This document shows positions 15,205 to 23,189 of a stretch of DNA of 64,000 nt, one piece after another. Location of the stretch: NCBI GenBank assembly GCA_044226525.1, contig JBGAGV010000003.1:310001-374000 (forward strand), given 5' to 3'. The DNA comes from VFJQ01 sp044226525. Its GTDB lineage: Bacteria; Verrucomicrobiota; Verrucomicrobiia; Chthoniobacterales; Chthoniobacteraceae. Below the pieces are notes generated by a model, which ran no database searches, was not told where the DNA came from, and was given only the letters and a program-made list of their open reading frames with translations. Numbering within the stretch: position 1 is the stretch's first letter; each line of letters begins with the position of its first letter. Position numbers and translations under genes: made by a program.

Positions 15205-16155
15205 TCAGGCCGCCGGAGGCAACAGCGCCCACGCGCGGAGTTGATCAAAACGGTTTCCATTTCGCAACCGCCCCAATGCGGCTGGCGAAGCACCAAAAAG
15301 CCCCTGCACCCATACATCCGGATTCGGTGCGGAATCCCCCGCCAGCGAAGCCTTCACCGCAGCGACCGCCGGCCTGGCCTCAATGTCGAATGCGGTGCGT
15401 AAACTCCCCGCCACAAGTCGCGAAGTGAGCACGACCACGATTTCCTCCACCGGCGCGGCGCTCACCCATGTGACAAATCGCTCCATCAACGCCGTGCACA
15501 CCGCGTCGGCGACGGCTGGTTTCGCGCCGCTGTAGCTCAGCACACGGCTGCGCAGACGCCGGAAGGCGTCGGAACGTTCCAACCCGAGCTGGCGTGAGGA
15601 AATGAGCCCATCCAGCATCTGCGCGAACGATGCCGCAATATCGCGAGTGGTGCGGGTCACCCGCATTCCGCGCACGCTTCGTGATCGAAGGGGATCGGTC
15701 AATTGGCCGGAAATCGGATCGTAGGAGAGTGTCTCGTAATCATAGCCGAAAGCCCCGCGTCCAAGATCTTTTAGCCGCGACGTAAAGTCCTCCATGGGAA
15801 GGATTTCCACCGAAACTTCGCACCCGCCAACCGTAAAGAATGCCGTGCTCCCACTGGTATAGAGCCCGGCAAAATTGGCCGTCCCAAAAACTTCCGGCAA
15901 AACACCCAAGCGCGACACCGCCACAATCCAATGAGCTGGCGCTTTGGTATCGCCACGCAACCGCGCCAGCACCGAACTGCCTACCAGCCGAACCTGCGTG
16001 GCAAAACCGCGCAGCCAGTCGAGAACGACCTGATCCTGCGTGGCCAACGTGAGAGAAACATTCACCGTCGTCGCCGCCGAAGCGCGATTCGTCAGGAAAA
16101 AGCCGGCCGCAGCCAGCCCGGCACTGTGAAGAAAATGGCGTCGCGCAAGCGGCAT
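15205..16155 (-). CDS. Tat-exported protein of unknown function, head of the collar cassette
   Basis: A 316-residue protein with a Tat-type leader: MPLARRHFLHS supplies the twin arginines, followed by the hydrophobic GLAAAGFFL and an Ala-rich cleavage region (NRASAAT, about 23-29). The mature part mixes beta-rich sequence with Arg-rich helices (for example MRVTRTTRDIAASFAQML). I recognise no family. The ATG at 16155 is chosen over one at 16275 because it places the twin arginines at the right distance. It precedes the three collar genes with a 19-base gap and is probably the first gene of that operon. Tat export suggests it folds before crossing the membrane. Confidence 0.75.
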   Translation of the reverse strand: MPLARRHFLHSAGLAAAGFFLTNRASAATTVNVSLTLATQDQVVLDWLRGFATQVRLVGSSVLARLRGDTKAPAHWIVAVSRLGVLPEVFGTANFAGLYTSGSTAFFTVGGCEVSVEILPMEDFTSRLKDLGRGAFGYDYETLSYDPISGQLTDPLRSRSVRGMRVTRTTRDIAASFAQMLDGLISSRQLGLERSDAFRRLRSRVLSYSGAKPAVADAVCTALMERFVTWVSAAPVEEIVVVLTSRLVAGSLRTAFDIEARPAVAAVKASLAGDSAPNPDVWVQGLFGASPAALGRLRNGNRFDQLRAWALLPPAA

Positions 16156-16517
16156 GGCGCCAGTGTCGCGCTCGACTCCGCCGCAAGCAAACTGAAATGA
16201 CGGAGCTTGGGATTTTGAGGAATGCACTTGGTCTGTATAAAGCAGCGAATGGCGTGCCATGATCGGCATTCGCAACCTGTAGATTTCGAGCGCCGTTTAC
16301 AAGCCTCCCGTGCCGAGCTTTTGCAGCAACACCGCCGAAGCACCAGCGCGCCGATGCTTGCGATTGGGTGGCATCGGCCGAAACCGGGATTCCGTGGTCG
16401 GTCTGCGATCAGTCCAGTCGGCGGCTCAATCCGGCAAGGTCACTTGGACACGGCCACACGGTGACGCATCGGCGAAATGGGTATGAAAGCCAAATACACA
16501 CGAAAGGACAAAACATC
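16156..16517. other. Intergenic stretch with no recognised gene
   Basis: These 362 bases separate the divergent Tat-protein and DUF1328 genes and should hold both promoters. A short plus-strand frame (16222-16464) has no recognisable domain or leader and is not called. An AAAGGA-like ribosome-binding site lies at about 16502-16507, upstream of the DUF1328 start. Confidence 0.6.
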
Positions 16518-16685
16518 ATGCTCTCCTGGGCCATCACCTTCCTCATTATTGCACTCATCGCAGCCATCCTCGGCTTCGGCGGAATCGCCGGCACCGCGGT
16601 CGGCCTGGCGAAGATTGTCTTCTTCGTCTTCCTCGTGCTCTTCGTCGTGTCGCTGCTCTTCGGCCGCCGCCCGCCGGTCGCGTAA
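16518..16685 (+). CDS. DUF1328 (YtjA-like) small membrane protein
   Basis: A 55-residue protein, MLSWAITFLIIALIAAILGF followed by GGIAGTAVGLAKIVFFVFLVLF, matching the DUF1328/YtjA family almost end to end. It has two transmembrane helices separated by a short Gly-rich turn and ends in a basic GRRPP tail. Family members are inner-membrane proteins often linked to stress responses, without an established biochemical role. It lies 15 bases upstream of the topoisomerase gene and could share its transcript. The start is supported by an AAAGGA-type ribosome-binding site about 11 bases upstream. Confidence 0.9.
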   Translation: MLSWAITFLIIALIAAILGFGGIAGTAVGLAKIVFFVFLVLFVVSLLFGRRPPVA

Positions 16686-16700
16686 GCAATTCGTTCGAGC

Positions 16701-17849
16701 GTGAGAGGTATCAGCGAAGTTGATCTCTCTCAGGCCGCGGCACGTGAGGCCGGGATGCGTTACACTTCGGATGAACGCCCCGGCATCACCCGCCGGATGA
16801 GGGGCAAAGCGTTTATCTATTACACCCCGAATGGTTCGCCTCTACGCGACCCAGAAACTTTAGGCCGAATCCGACGACTCGCCATTCCTCCAGCGTGGAC
16901 CGAGGTGTGGATTTGCCCCTACGAAAATGGGCACATTCAAGCGACCGGGCGGGATGCGCGCGGGCGAAAGCAATACCGCTACCATGCCCGGTGGCGCGAA
17001 GTGCGGGATGAGTCGAAGTTCGGACGTGTTCTCGCTTTCGGCCAGACGCTACCGCGCATCCGCCGAAGGGTGGCGCGCGATCTCCGGCGGCGGGGAATGC
17101 CCCGGGAGAAGGTTCTCGCGACCATCGTGCGCCTGCTGGAAACAACGCTCATCCGGGTGGGCAATGATGAATACGCGCAGCAAAACGGCAGCTATGGCCT
17201 GACCACGCTGCACAATCATCACGCCAAGGTCCGGGGAAATCAGGTCACCTTTCACTTCGCAGGCAAAAGCGGGAAGACGCATCGCATCGACCTTCACGAC
17301 CCGCGCGCGGCACGCATCGTCAGGAAGTGCCAGGAATTGCCGGGACAGGATTTGTTCGGCTACGTGGATGAAGAGGACACGGTGCGCGATGTGACTTCCG
17401 GCGACGTGAACGATTACCTGCGCTCCATCGCCGGGGACGAGTTTTCTGCGAAGGACTTTCGCACCTGGGCCGGCACGGTGCTCGCCGCGGTGGCGTTACG
17501 CCAGTTCGAGCAATTTCAATCCTCACGCCAAGCCAATCGAAACATTCTACGAGCAGTGAAAGCAGTAGCAAAAATGCTGGGAAACACTCCCGCTGTTTGC
17601 CGCCGTTGTTATATTCATCCGGCAATTCTGGAGAGCTACATTGCAGGACAAACCATCGCCACGATCCGGCAATCGGCAGAGAAAAAGCTGCGCGGTTCGC
17701 TGGCGAAACTGCGACCCGAGGAAGCCGCCGTGATGATGCTTTTGCGCGATCGTTTTGCAGGACCGGGAAGGTCTCCAGGTTCGCGGCGCGCTTCATCGCT
17801 CACCCCGCGCGCATCCCGCACCAGCCAACGTCCAAGAAAAGCCCGATAG
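16701..17849 (+). CDS. DNA topoisomerase IB (poxvirus-type)
   Basis: A 382-residue type IB topoisomerase, which relaxes supercoils by nicking one strand through a 3'-phosphotyrosine. The N-terminal domain carries GITRRMRGKAFIYY and the IPPAWTEVWICPYENGHIQATG block typical of the bacterial/poxvirus enzymes. The catalytic domain contains RVGNDEYAQQNGSYGLTTL, the KSGK motif, DFRTWAGT and the nucleophile Tyr at residue 304 in CRRCYIHP. The C-terminal 30 residues are Arg/Ser-rich and probably disordered. The start is GTG at 16701; an ATG at 16755 is an alternative that would still keep the conserved core. It follows the DUF1328 gene by 15 bases. Confidence 0.93.
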   Translation: MRGISEVDLSQAAAREAGMRYTSDERPGITRRMRGKAFIYYTPNGSPLRDPETLGRIRRLAIPPAWTEVWICPYENGHIQATGRDARGRKQYRYHARWREVRDESKFGRVLAFGQTLPRIRRRVARDLRRRGMPREKVLATIVRLLETTLIRVGNDEYAQQNGSYGLTTLHNHHAKVRGNQVTFHFAGKSGKTHRIDLHDPRAARIVRKCQELPGQDLFGYVDEEDTVRDVTSGDVNDYLRSIAGDEFSAKDFRTWAGTVLAAVALRQFEQFQSSRQANRNILRAVKAVAKMLGNTPAVCRRCYIHPAILESYIAGQTIATIRQSAEKKLRGSLAKLRPEEAAVMMLLRDRFAGPGRSPGSRRASSLTPRASRTSQRPRKAR

Positions 17850-17907
17850 GCATCTCCGGCCCAGGGCTGACCATCCCCACGCCCCACGGATGCGATCTCT
17901 CTTCGCC

Positions 17908-18360
17908 ATGAAAACGACATTTATCTATTCCATCGCGTTTGCCCTATCGCTGCCGCTCGCTTCGTTCGCGCAAGACAAGGGAGACCCCGGCAAATCAAGC
18001 GACAGCGTAAAAGAGCCCGGCACCACCGCGCCAGCTCGACCTTCCTCCCCACTGCGGATGCCTAACGAAGCCGAACGCCAGCCCGGCAAAACGAGCGATC
18101 CGGTGAAGGAACCCGACCCGGCGTCTGCGCAAAAGCGGTTTTCCGGCGAGATCACCTCGGTAAATCGCGAGGACAAAACGATCACCGTCAACGATTCCGG
18201 CAGCGGCTCTCATAAGCTGCAGCTCGGTGACTCCACCAAGATCGAACGCGAGGGCAAGAGCGCCACGTGGGACGATCTGAAAGTGGGAGCCCGCGTGGAG
18301 GGGACGTGCCGAGGCGGCGCCGAAATCGCCCACGCTGAAACCATCAACATCGGCGGCTGA
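17908..18360 (+). CDS. Exported DUF5666-like protein
   Basis: A 150-residue protein with a clear Sec signal peptide (MKTTFIYSIAFALSLPLASFAQ, cleavage after about 22). A charged, Pro/Ser-rich linker follows in which GKSSDSVKEPG and GKTSDPVKEPD form an imperfect internal duplication. The C-terminal 75 residues (FSGEITSVNREDKTITVND through WDDLKVGARVEG) look like the small beta-barrel of DUF5666-type proteins. It is probably periplasmic; function is unknown. The ATG at 17908 is chosen because it starts the signal peptide directly. An intrinsic terminator follows about 40 bases after the stop. Confidence 0.75.
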   Translation: MKTTFIYSIAFALSLPLASFAQDKGDPGKSSDSVKEPGTTAPARPSSPLRMPNEAERQPGKTSDPVKEPDPASAQKRFSGEITSVNREDKTITVNDSGSGSHKLQLGDSTKIEREGKSATWDDLKVGARVEGTCRGGAEIAHAETINIGG

Positions 18361-18398
18361 TTCAAGCCACCGAACGCCAACAACGAAACAAACACAAA

Positions 18399-18435
18399 GG
18401 GCGAGCCTGGTGGGAGGCTCGCCCTTCTCTTTTCC
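18399..18435 (+). terminator. Intrinsic terminator after the DUF5666-like gene
   Basis: Perfect 9-base arms gggcgagcc (18399-18407) and ggctcgccc (18416-18424), extended by aa/tt pairs, enclose an 8-base loop and run into ttctcttttcc. It sits 38 bases past the stop codon. Confidence 0.85.
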
Positions 18436-18545
18436 TAAAAACGTCGCGTTATGTCACACGTAGGAGGCTAGGCGGATGCCCCTGAGGAGTGAATCAGCCG
18501 CCCGCCCGGTCTTCGCGACACGATAGGCAAATAACCAAACTCGCC

Positions 18546-19013
18546 ATGAATGCATTGAGCCTCTCATCAACCCTCATCGTCGCAGCGCTCGCCGCGCTTT
18601 ACCCCTCACATCATCACACTCCCCCCGCACCTCCCGCCCCCACCACCCACATCTCTTTCGCGGCTGCCAGTGCTGATCTCCGCTCCGAGCGCGACCTCGG
18701 ATGGGAGCCGGCGATCGCCGCGTATTCGGCCGACTCCGAGGCATATCGCACGAAGGCGATCAAGGAGATCGACAGCTACGCCTTGGCAACACAAGCGATG
18801 GGGCAGCGGTGCGACCAGTCGCGGAGTTACCTTCGGACGAGGCTGCAAGCCCTCCGTGAGCATGTGGAATACGCGCGGGAAGAGCTGAGCAAACTTCCGG
18901 TCAGCCAGGGCGAGCCCGATTTTGTTCCGGCCCAAGCCCATTTCTATCGCACAATGAACGGCTTGGAAGAAGCGTTCACCCAGGCGCTGAACGAGGTCGA
19001 GGATGGCGCGTAG
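18546..19013 (+). CDS. Exported helical protein of unknown function, overlapping yihY
   Basis: A 155-residue protein with a hydrophobic N-terminus (MNALSLSSTLIVAALAALYP) followed by a His/Pro-rich stretch (HHHTPPAPPAPTTH), so it is probably exported or anchored by its N-terminus. The rest is charged and predicted mostly helical (EIDSYALATQAMGQRCDQ; RTRLQALREHVEYAREELSKL), suggesting a coiled-coil or helical bundle. No family is recognised. Its last 11 bases overlap the start of the YihY gene, so the two are translationally coupled and may act together at the inner membrane. Confidence 0.65.
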   Translation: MNALSLSSTLIVAALAALYPSHHHTPPAPPAPTTHISFAAASADLRSERDLGWEPAIAAYSADSEAYRTKAIKEIDSYALATQAMGQRCDQSRSYLRTRLQALREHVEYAREELSKLPVSQGEPDFVPAQAHFYRTMNGLEEAFTQALNEVEDGA

Positions 19014-19944
19014 TGTCACTTCGGCGCCTGCCGGCGGCGCAACAACAACTGAAACTTCCGTCCCGGCAAAAACCGGAGCGAAGGCCGCACTCGCGCTGCT
19101 GAAAGAAACGTTTACCGCATGGAATGAGCACAAGGCCCCCAAGATGGGCGCAGCACTCGCCTACTATACGACCTTTTCTCTGGCTCCCTTGCTGGTGATC
19201 GTCGTCGGGGTCGTGGGGCTTGCCATCAAACAGGACCGCGCGAGAGAGGAGATTGTGGCCCAGTTTTCGGATCTCGTCGGCAAGGAAGGCGGCACGACGG
19301 TCAACACGATTCTGTCCCAGGCGGCGACTCAGGACACCGGCCTCTGGGCCGCACTCATCGGCTTCGTGGTGCTACTCATCGGCGCGTCGGGGGTCTTTGC
19401 GGAATTGCAGGATTCACTCAACACCATCTGGGAAGTGCCGCCTCGAGCCCGCAACTGGTCGGCACTGGTTCGCGATCGGTTGATTTCGTTCGCGCTGGTG
19501 TTTGCGCTCGGTTTGCTCGTGCTCGTTTCTCTTCTGCTCTCCGCCGGCGTCGCCGCGCTGGGAGCGTTCATGAAAGATCGAGCGCCCGGTTTCGATGCGG
19601 TTTGGGAAGGCGCGAACTCCCTGGTGTTATTTGCCGTCGTCACGTTGCTCTTTGCGGCCCTTTTTCGATTTCTGCCTGACATCAAAATCGCCTGGCGCGA
19701 CGTGTGGACGGGCGCCGGGCTCACCTCCGCCCTTTTCATCGTGGGAAAATTCCTGCTCGGTTTCTACATCGGCCACAGTGCCTTTGCCTCAGCTTACGGC
19801 GCAGCGGGATCGCTGGTGATCGTTCTCGTCTGGGTCTTTTATTCCGCGCAGATTTTCTTTTTTGGCGCGGAGTTTACGCGAGCCTTCGCTCGGCGACACG
19901 GCTCGCTGTGCGGGAAATCCCCCGAAGTGAAGAACGCTGCCTGA
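19003..19944 (+). CDS. YihY/BrkB family inner-membrane protein
   Basis: A 313-residue integral membrane protein with about six transmembrane helices. It has the family hallmarks KAPKMGAALAYYTTFSLAPLL near residue 50, the GASGVFAELQDSLNTIWEVPP segment, the FLPDIKIAWRDVWTGA loop and the final YGAAGSLVIVLVWVFYSAQIFFFGAEFTRA. Family members were once annotated ribonuclease BN, which is wrong for this family; their role is unclear, with transport or flippase roles suggested. The start overlaps the preceding exported-protein gene by 11 bases. Confidence 0.92.
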   Translation: MARSVTSAPAGGATTTETSVPAKTGAKAALALLKETFTAWNEHKAPKMGAALAYYTTFSLAPLLVIVVGVVGLAIKQDRAREEIVAQFSDLVGKEGGTTVNTILSQAATQDTGLWAALIGFVVLLIGASGVFAELQDSLNTIWEVPPRARNWSALVRDRLISFALVFALGLLVLVSLLLSAGVAALGAFMKDRAPGFDAVWEGANSLVLFAVVTLLFAALFRFLPDIKIAWRDVWTGAGLTSALFIVGKFLLGFYIGHSAFASAYGAAGSLVIVLVWVFYSAQIFFFGAEFTRAFARRHGSLCGKSPEVKNAA

Positions 19945-20070
19945 CTCTTTTTCCCAACGGATGCGATTTCCCGGCGTCCACCTGAAACCCGGCAAGCGAT
20001 TTCACAGCGTTCGAGTGCTGTATTTCGTGACCGCTCCAACCAACCAATTCATCAGCTCCCGTCGCTCCGC

Positions 20071-20772
20071 ATGACCGCCCAAGGCACCTCCCCGCATTCC
20101 TCCTCCAACACCGGCCTGGACGGCGCCAAACGCCTGCTCATCGTGGACGATCACCCGGTGTTCCGCCACGGCATCTGCCGCCTGCTCGACCGAGTTGAGG
20201 GCGTCGCGGTTTGCGGCGAAGCTGAAAATGCGCAGACCGCGCTGGAGGCGATGCGTCATCTCGAACCGGACCTTGCGATGCTCGATCTCACCCTGCCGGG
20301 AACGAACGGCATCGAACTTATCAAACTCATGCTCGCAGAGCGTCCGCGCTTGCTCATTCTCGTGGTTTCGATGCACGAAGAATCGCTCTACGCACTGCGC
20401 TCCCTGCGGGCGGGCGCGCGCGGCTATGTGATGAAGCACCAAGCCATCGAGCACCTCACCGACGCCCTTCAGAAGGTCATCGCCGGGGGCATTTATGTCA
20501 GCCCGCAATTCAGCGAAAAATTGGTCTTCAAGGCTATCCAAGGCAGCGACAGCGACATGGCCTCGCCAGTCGACAAACTCTCGGATCGCGAGGTAGAAGT
20601 GCTCCAACTTTTCGGACGCGGTCGAAGCACGCGCGAAGTCGCCGAAGCCCTGCATCTCAGCGTCAAAACCATCGAAACCCACCGTGCCCATATCAAAGAG
20701 AAACTCGGCTTTAAGGAGGCAGACGAAATGACGAAGTTCGCGATCGAGTGGATCGCTTCTACGGAGGGCTGA
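20071..20772 (+). CDS. NarL/LuxR-type two-component response regulator
   Basis: A 233-residue regulator. The receiver domain (about 20-140) shows the acidic pair D26-D27 (IVDDHP), the phosphoacceptor D72 (AMLDLTLPG), the Thr/Ser position in LVVSMHEES and K122 in YVMKHQ. The C-terminal LuxR-type helix-turn-helix (about 168-230) begins KLSDREVEVLQLFGRG and contains STREVAEALHLSVKTIETHR. It should bind DNA when phosphorylated. No histidine kinase lies in the window, so its partner and regulon are unknown. It stands alone, with 126 bases between it and the YihY gene. Confidence 0.93.
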   Translation: MTAQGTSPHSSSNTGLDGAKRLLIVDDHPVFRHGICRLLDRVEGVAVCGEAENAQTALEAMRHLEPDLAMLDLTLPGTNGIELIKLMLAERPRLLILVVSMHEESLYALRSLRAGARGYVMKHQAIEHLTDALQKVIAGGIYVSPQFSEKLVFKAIQGSDSDMASPVDKLSDREVEVLQLFGRGRSTREVAEALHLSVKTIETHRAHIKEKLGFKEADEMTKFAIEWIASTEG

Positions 20773-20851
20773 CCAAGCCTTTTTGTTTCGAGCTACTTCC
20801 CAGGGCACGCTACCGGCGATAGTTACTGGCGCCAAACCGTCCGGCGTCAAT

Positions 20852-20956
20852 ATGCACGCTCCGGCGAGCGTCGTCTTTGTCATTCTGGGCGCGCTCTTTG
20901 TCCTATCGGCAATCTTTACTCGCCGTCCTCACGAAATTGGCACCGCCGTGCATTGA
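20852..20956 (+). CDS. Possible 34-residue single-pass membrane peptide
   Basis: A short frame encodes MHAPASVVFVILGALFVLSA followed by IFTRRPHEIGTAVH, a clean single transmembrane helix with a positively charged flank. It lies between the response regulator and the convergent CxxC membrane protein. I see no strong ribosome-binding site. Comparable tiny one-helix proteins are common but often unannotated, so this is offered as a candidate only. Confidence 0.3.
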   Translation: MHAPASVVFVILGALFVLSAIFTRRPHEIGTAVH

Positions 20957-20966
20957 TGTGGCCGCG

Positions 20967-21320
20967 TTAACGGGAAATCTGCGATAAATCCGTTTCTGCC
21001 CGGCGTGAGGTCGCGTCTTCAGACGGTGGATCTGGCCGATCCGTCTCCGCCAAGGCGGCGTAATCGATGCCATAGGGGGACTCTCCAACCGGCCGACCAG
21101 CCACTCGTAAACGATGGCGGCAACTCGAACAACGCAAAGGCCGCAGGCTACGGCGCAACACGAGGAACAACCACACCGCCCCCCACAGCCCTACGGTCAG
21201 AATGGTTAAAACGCCGTGCAGGTGATGATCGAGGGGCCGTTTGGTGAATGTCCTTTCGCCTTGGCAGAAATGACAGAAGGCGCGGTGGTTAGCTTTCATC
21301 GTGGCTTGAGGATTCTGCAT
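20967..21320 (-). CDS. Small membrane protein with a split zinc ribbon
   Basis: A 117-residue protein with CHFC at 16-19 and CSSC at 64-67 flanking a single hydrophobic segment (about 36-55, VLTILTVGLWGAVWLFLVL). The two CxxC pairs could form one zinc ribbon if the hydrophobic hairpin dips into the membrane. A His pair (LDHHLHG) precedes the membrane segment, and the C-terminal 45 residues are polar and probably disordered. No named family is recognised. The start is ATG at 21320, with ATG at 21299 as an alternative. Its upstream region is the AT-richer stretch next to the insertion sequence. Confidence 0.65.
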   Translation of the reverse strand: MQNPQATMKANHRAFCHFCQGERTFTKRPLDHHLHGVLTILTVGLWGAVWLFLVLRRSLRPLRCSSCRHRLRVAGRPVGESPYGIDYAALAETDRPDPPSEDATSRRAETDLSQISR

Positions 21321-21519
21321 GCGCCTCGGTCAAATTGCACTCGCAGTCCTTCATCACAAATTAATTACATTCATTACGGAAAACTCAGCCTCTTGGAGAA
21401 ATACCGACTTCCGTCCGAAAGACGAGCAATTACGACAGTCGATTACGTTTCCACTTTGTTACCTGACCTCGCGTATTTGGCAATCTAGATCAGGACCGGC
21501 CTTTTTATTCCGCTCTCCT

Positions 21520-21527
21520 CAAAAAAA
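21520..21527. repeat. Left target-site duplication of the IS256 element
   Basis: caaaaaaa lies directly before the left inverted repeat and is repeated exactly directly after the right one (22903-22910). Eight bases is the expected duplication size for the IS256 family. Confidence 0.8.
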
Positions 21528-22902
21528 GGTAGTGTCCTGAGAGTTCTGCAAAAGGAAAGTGGGTCATGGTAGGAGCGGGAGCGACCAAGCAACCCGACTC
21601 CAAAAACAACCATGACCCGAAAGAGAGATACTCAAGCTGTGCCTGATCTCAAAGCCTTGATGGTGCAAAACCCCGATATGATGCAGCCGCTCATGCAGTG
21701 GCTGCTCCAAGAAGTGCTCGAAGCGGAGATGACCGAGGCGCTCGGTGCCGCCAAGGGCGAGCGCTGCGCCGGCCGCCTGGGCTATCGCAGTGGCTACTAT
21801 CCGCGGCGGTTGGTGACGCGCGTTGGCACGATGGAACTGCGCGGGCCACAGGATCGCGCGGGCCACTTCTCCACGCAGCTCTTCGAACGCTACCAACGCA
21901 GCGAGAAGGCGCTGGTGGCGGCCTTGGTGGAGATGTATGTGCAGGGCGTCTCGACCCGCAAGATCAAGGCGATCACCGAGGAATTGTGCGGCCACGACTT
22001 CAGCGCCTCGGCGGTCAGTGAACTCAACGCCAAGCTCGATGGGGAACTGGAACGCTTTGCGCGGCGGCCGTTGGAAGCCGAGCTGCCTTATCTGATCCTC
22101 GATGCCCGCTACGAGAAGGTGCGCGAGGATGGCGTCATCCGCTCGCGGGCGGTGCTGGTGGCCATCGGCATCGACTGGGGAGGCCGCCGGCAGATCCTCG
22201 CCGTGGAGATTGCTGGGCGCGAGAGCACGACGAGCTGGCGGGAACTCTTGCTGGCGCTCAAGCAGCGCGGTTTAAGCGGCGTGCGCCTGGCGGTGAGCGA
22301 CGATCATCCGGGGCTCAAACGCGCGCTGGCCGAAGGGCTGCCCGAGGCGTGCTGGCAGCGCTGCTACGTGCACTTTTTGCGCAACGCGCTCGATCACCTG
22401 CCGCGCAAGGCCGGCGACGATTGCCTGACCGAACTGCGCTGGCTCTACGACCGGCGCGACGGGGTCGAAGCCCGTCAGCACCTGGCCGCCTGGCTCGAGC
22501 GCTGGCAGGCCAAATACCCCAAGCTCACCACGTGGGTCGAAGCCCAGATCGAGGAGACCTTCACCTTTTACCGGCTGCCGCAGACCCATCACAAACACCT
22601 CAAGAGCACCAACCTGCTCGAGCGCTTCCACCAGGAACTCAAACGCCGCTCGCTGGTCGTGCGCATCTTCCCCACTGAGCAGAGCTGCCTGCGCCTGATC
22701 CGCGCGCTGGCCGCCGAGCAACACGAGGAATGGCTCGATGGCGCTCGTTACCTCGACATGCAACCGCTGGCCGATCTTCACAAAACCCAGCTCTTCCTCG
22801 CCGCCTAAAAGTTCCCCCGGAATCAACCACCAAAACTAACTCCAAACACCGCGCCTCGCTCCTCCTCATCCACCCTTTTTGCTGAACTTGACGCACACAA
22901 CC
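21528..22902 (+). mobile_element. Complete IS256-family insertion sequence (1375 bp)
   Basis: The left end begins ggtagtgtcctgagagttct followed by gcaaaa. The right end, read in reverse complement, begins ggttgtgtgcgtcaagttca followed by gcaaaa. The two ends share ggt, gtgt, gttc and gcaaaa at matching positions, giving an imperfect inverted repeat of about 26 bases. One intact transposase gene fills the element, and 8-bp duplications flank it. The insertion lies 19 bases beyond the 3' end of the tRNA-Leu gene (right duplication included), in an oligo-A/T tract that may be the tRNA's transcription terminator. Confidence 0.88.
21612..22808 (+). CDS. IS256 family transposase
   Basis: A 398-residue mutator-type transposase. 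The DDE triad is visible as D164 (LILDARYEKV), D230 (LAVSDDHPGLKRAL) and E337 (STNLLERFHQELKRR), with the C251-x2-H254 motif (CWQRCYVHFLRN) between the second Asp and the Glu. The N-terminal DNA-binding region contains GRLGYRSGYYPRRLVTR. Length fits intact family members, and no stop or frameshift is seen, so the element could still be active. The start at 21612 is ATG, 84 bases inside the left end. Confidence 0.95.
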   Translation: MTRKRDTQAVPDLKALMVQNPDMMQPLMQWLLQEVLEAEMTEALGAAKGERCAGRLGYRSGYYPRRLVTRVGTMELRGPQDRAGHFSTQLFERYQRSEKALVAALVEMYVQGVSTRKIKAITEELCGHDFSASAVSELNAKLDGELERFARRPLEAELPYLILDARYEKVREDGVIRSRAVLVAIGIDWGGRRQILAVEIAGRESTTSWRELLLALKQRGLSGVRLAVSDDHPGLKRALAEGLPEACWQRCYVHFLRNALDHLPRKAGDDCLTELRWLYDRRDGVEARQHLAAWLERWQAKYPKLTTWVEAQIEETFTFYRLPQTHHKHLKSTNLLERFHQELKRRSLVVRIFPTEQSCLRLIRALAAEQHEEWLDGARYLDMQPLADLHKTQLFLAA

Positions 22903-22910
22903 CAAAAAAA
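22903..22910. repeat. Right target-site duplication of the IS256 element
   Basis: caaaaaaa, identical to 21520-21527. On the tRNA strand this is a run of seven T followed by G, so the element duplicated an oligo-T tract. Confidence 0.8.
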
Positions 22911-22929
22911 CTTGAGCCTCCAGAAGAAG

Positions 22930-23014
22930 TGGTGCTCGGGCCGGGACTTGAACCCGGACGGCTTGCGCCATACGCCCCTCAAACGTACGTGTCTGCCAAT
23001 TCCACCACCCGAGC
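22930..23014 (-). tRNA. tRNA-Leu (GAG anticodon)
   Basis: Read on the minus strand, the acceptor arms are gctcggg and cccgagc with CCA encoded at the 3' end. The D-arm is ggaattggcagacac-like, the anticodon loop is ttGAGgg on a tacgt/gcgta stem, there is a long variable arm typical of leucine tRNAs, and the T-arm carries gggttcaagtccc. The intact 3' end shows that the neighbouring insertion sequence has not disrupted the tRNA itself. Confidence 0.95.
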
Positions 23015-23189
23015 ATTTTTGGTCGTGGGGAGTGGATGTGTAGCGACGTGCGGCCATGGCGCAAGTGATCTTTTGGAAAAGAGGTATCTCGGGATGTTTT
23101 CTCTCCGAGATCGAGAAACGATCGCAATCGCTAGCGGCAGACTAGAACTCCTTCCACCTTCCGCGGCATCAAGAAAGGGGCAACAAACC

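Noticed and set aside
16222..16464. An 80-residue plus-strand frame between divergent genes
   Set aside because: No leader, domain or ribosome-binding site is visible, and it occupies the expected promoter region.
20002..20883. A 293-residue minus-strand frame
   Set aside because: It lies opposite the response regulator, whose receiver and LuxR domains are complete.
21520..23014. Genomic island integrated at tRNA-Leu
   Set aside because: There is no integrase and no duplicated tRNA 3' end; the IS256 ends and 8-bp duplication explain the insertion.
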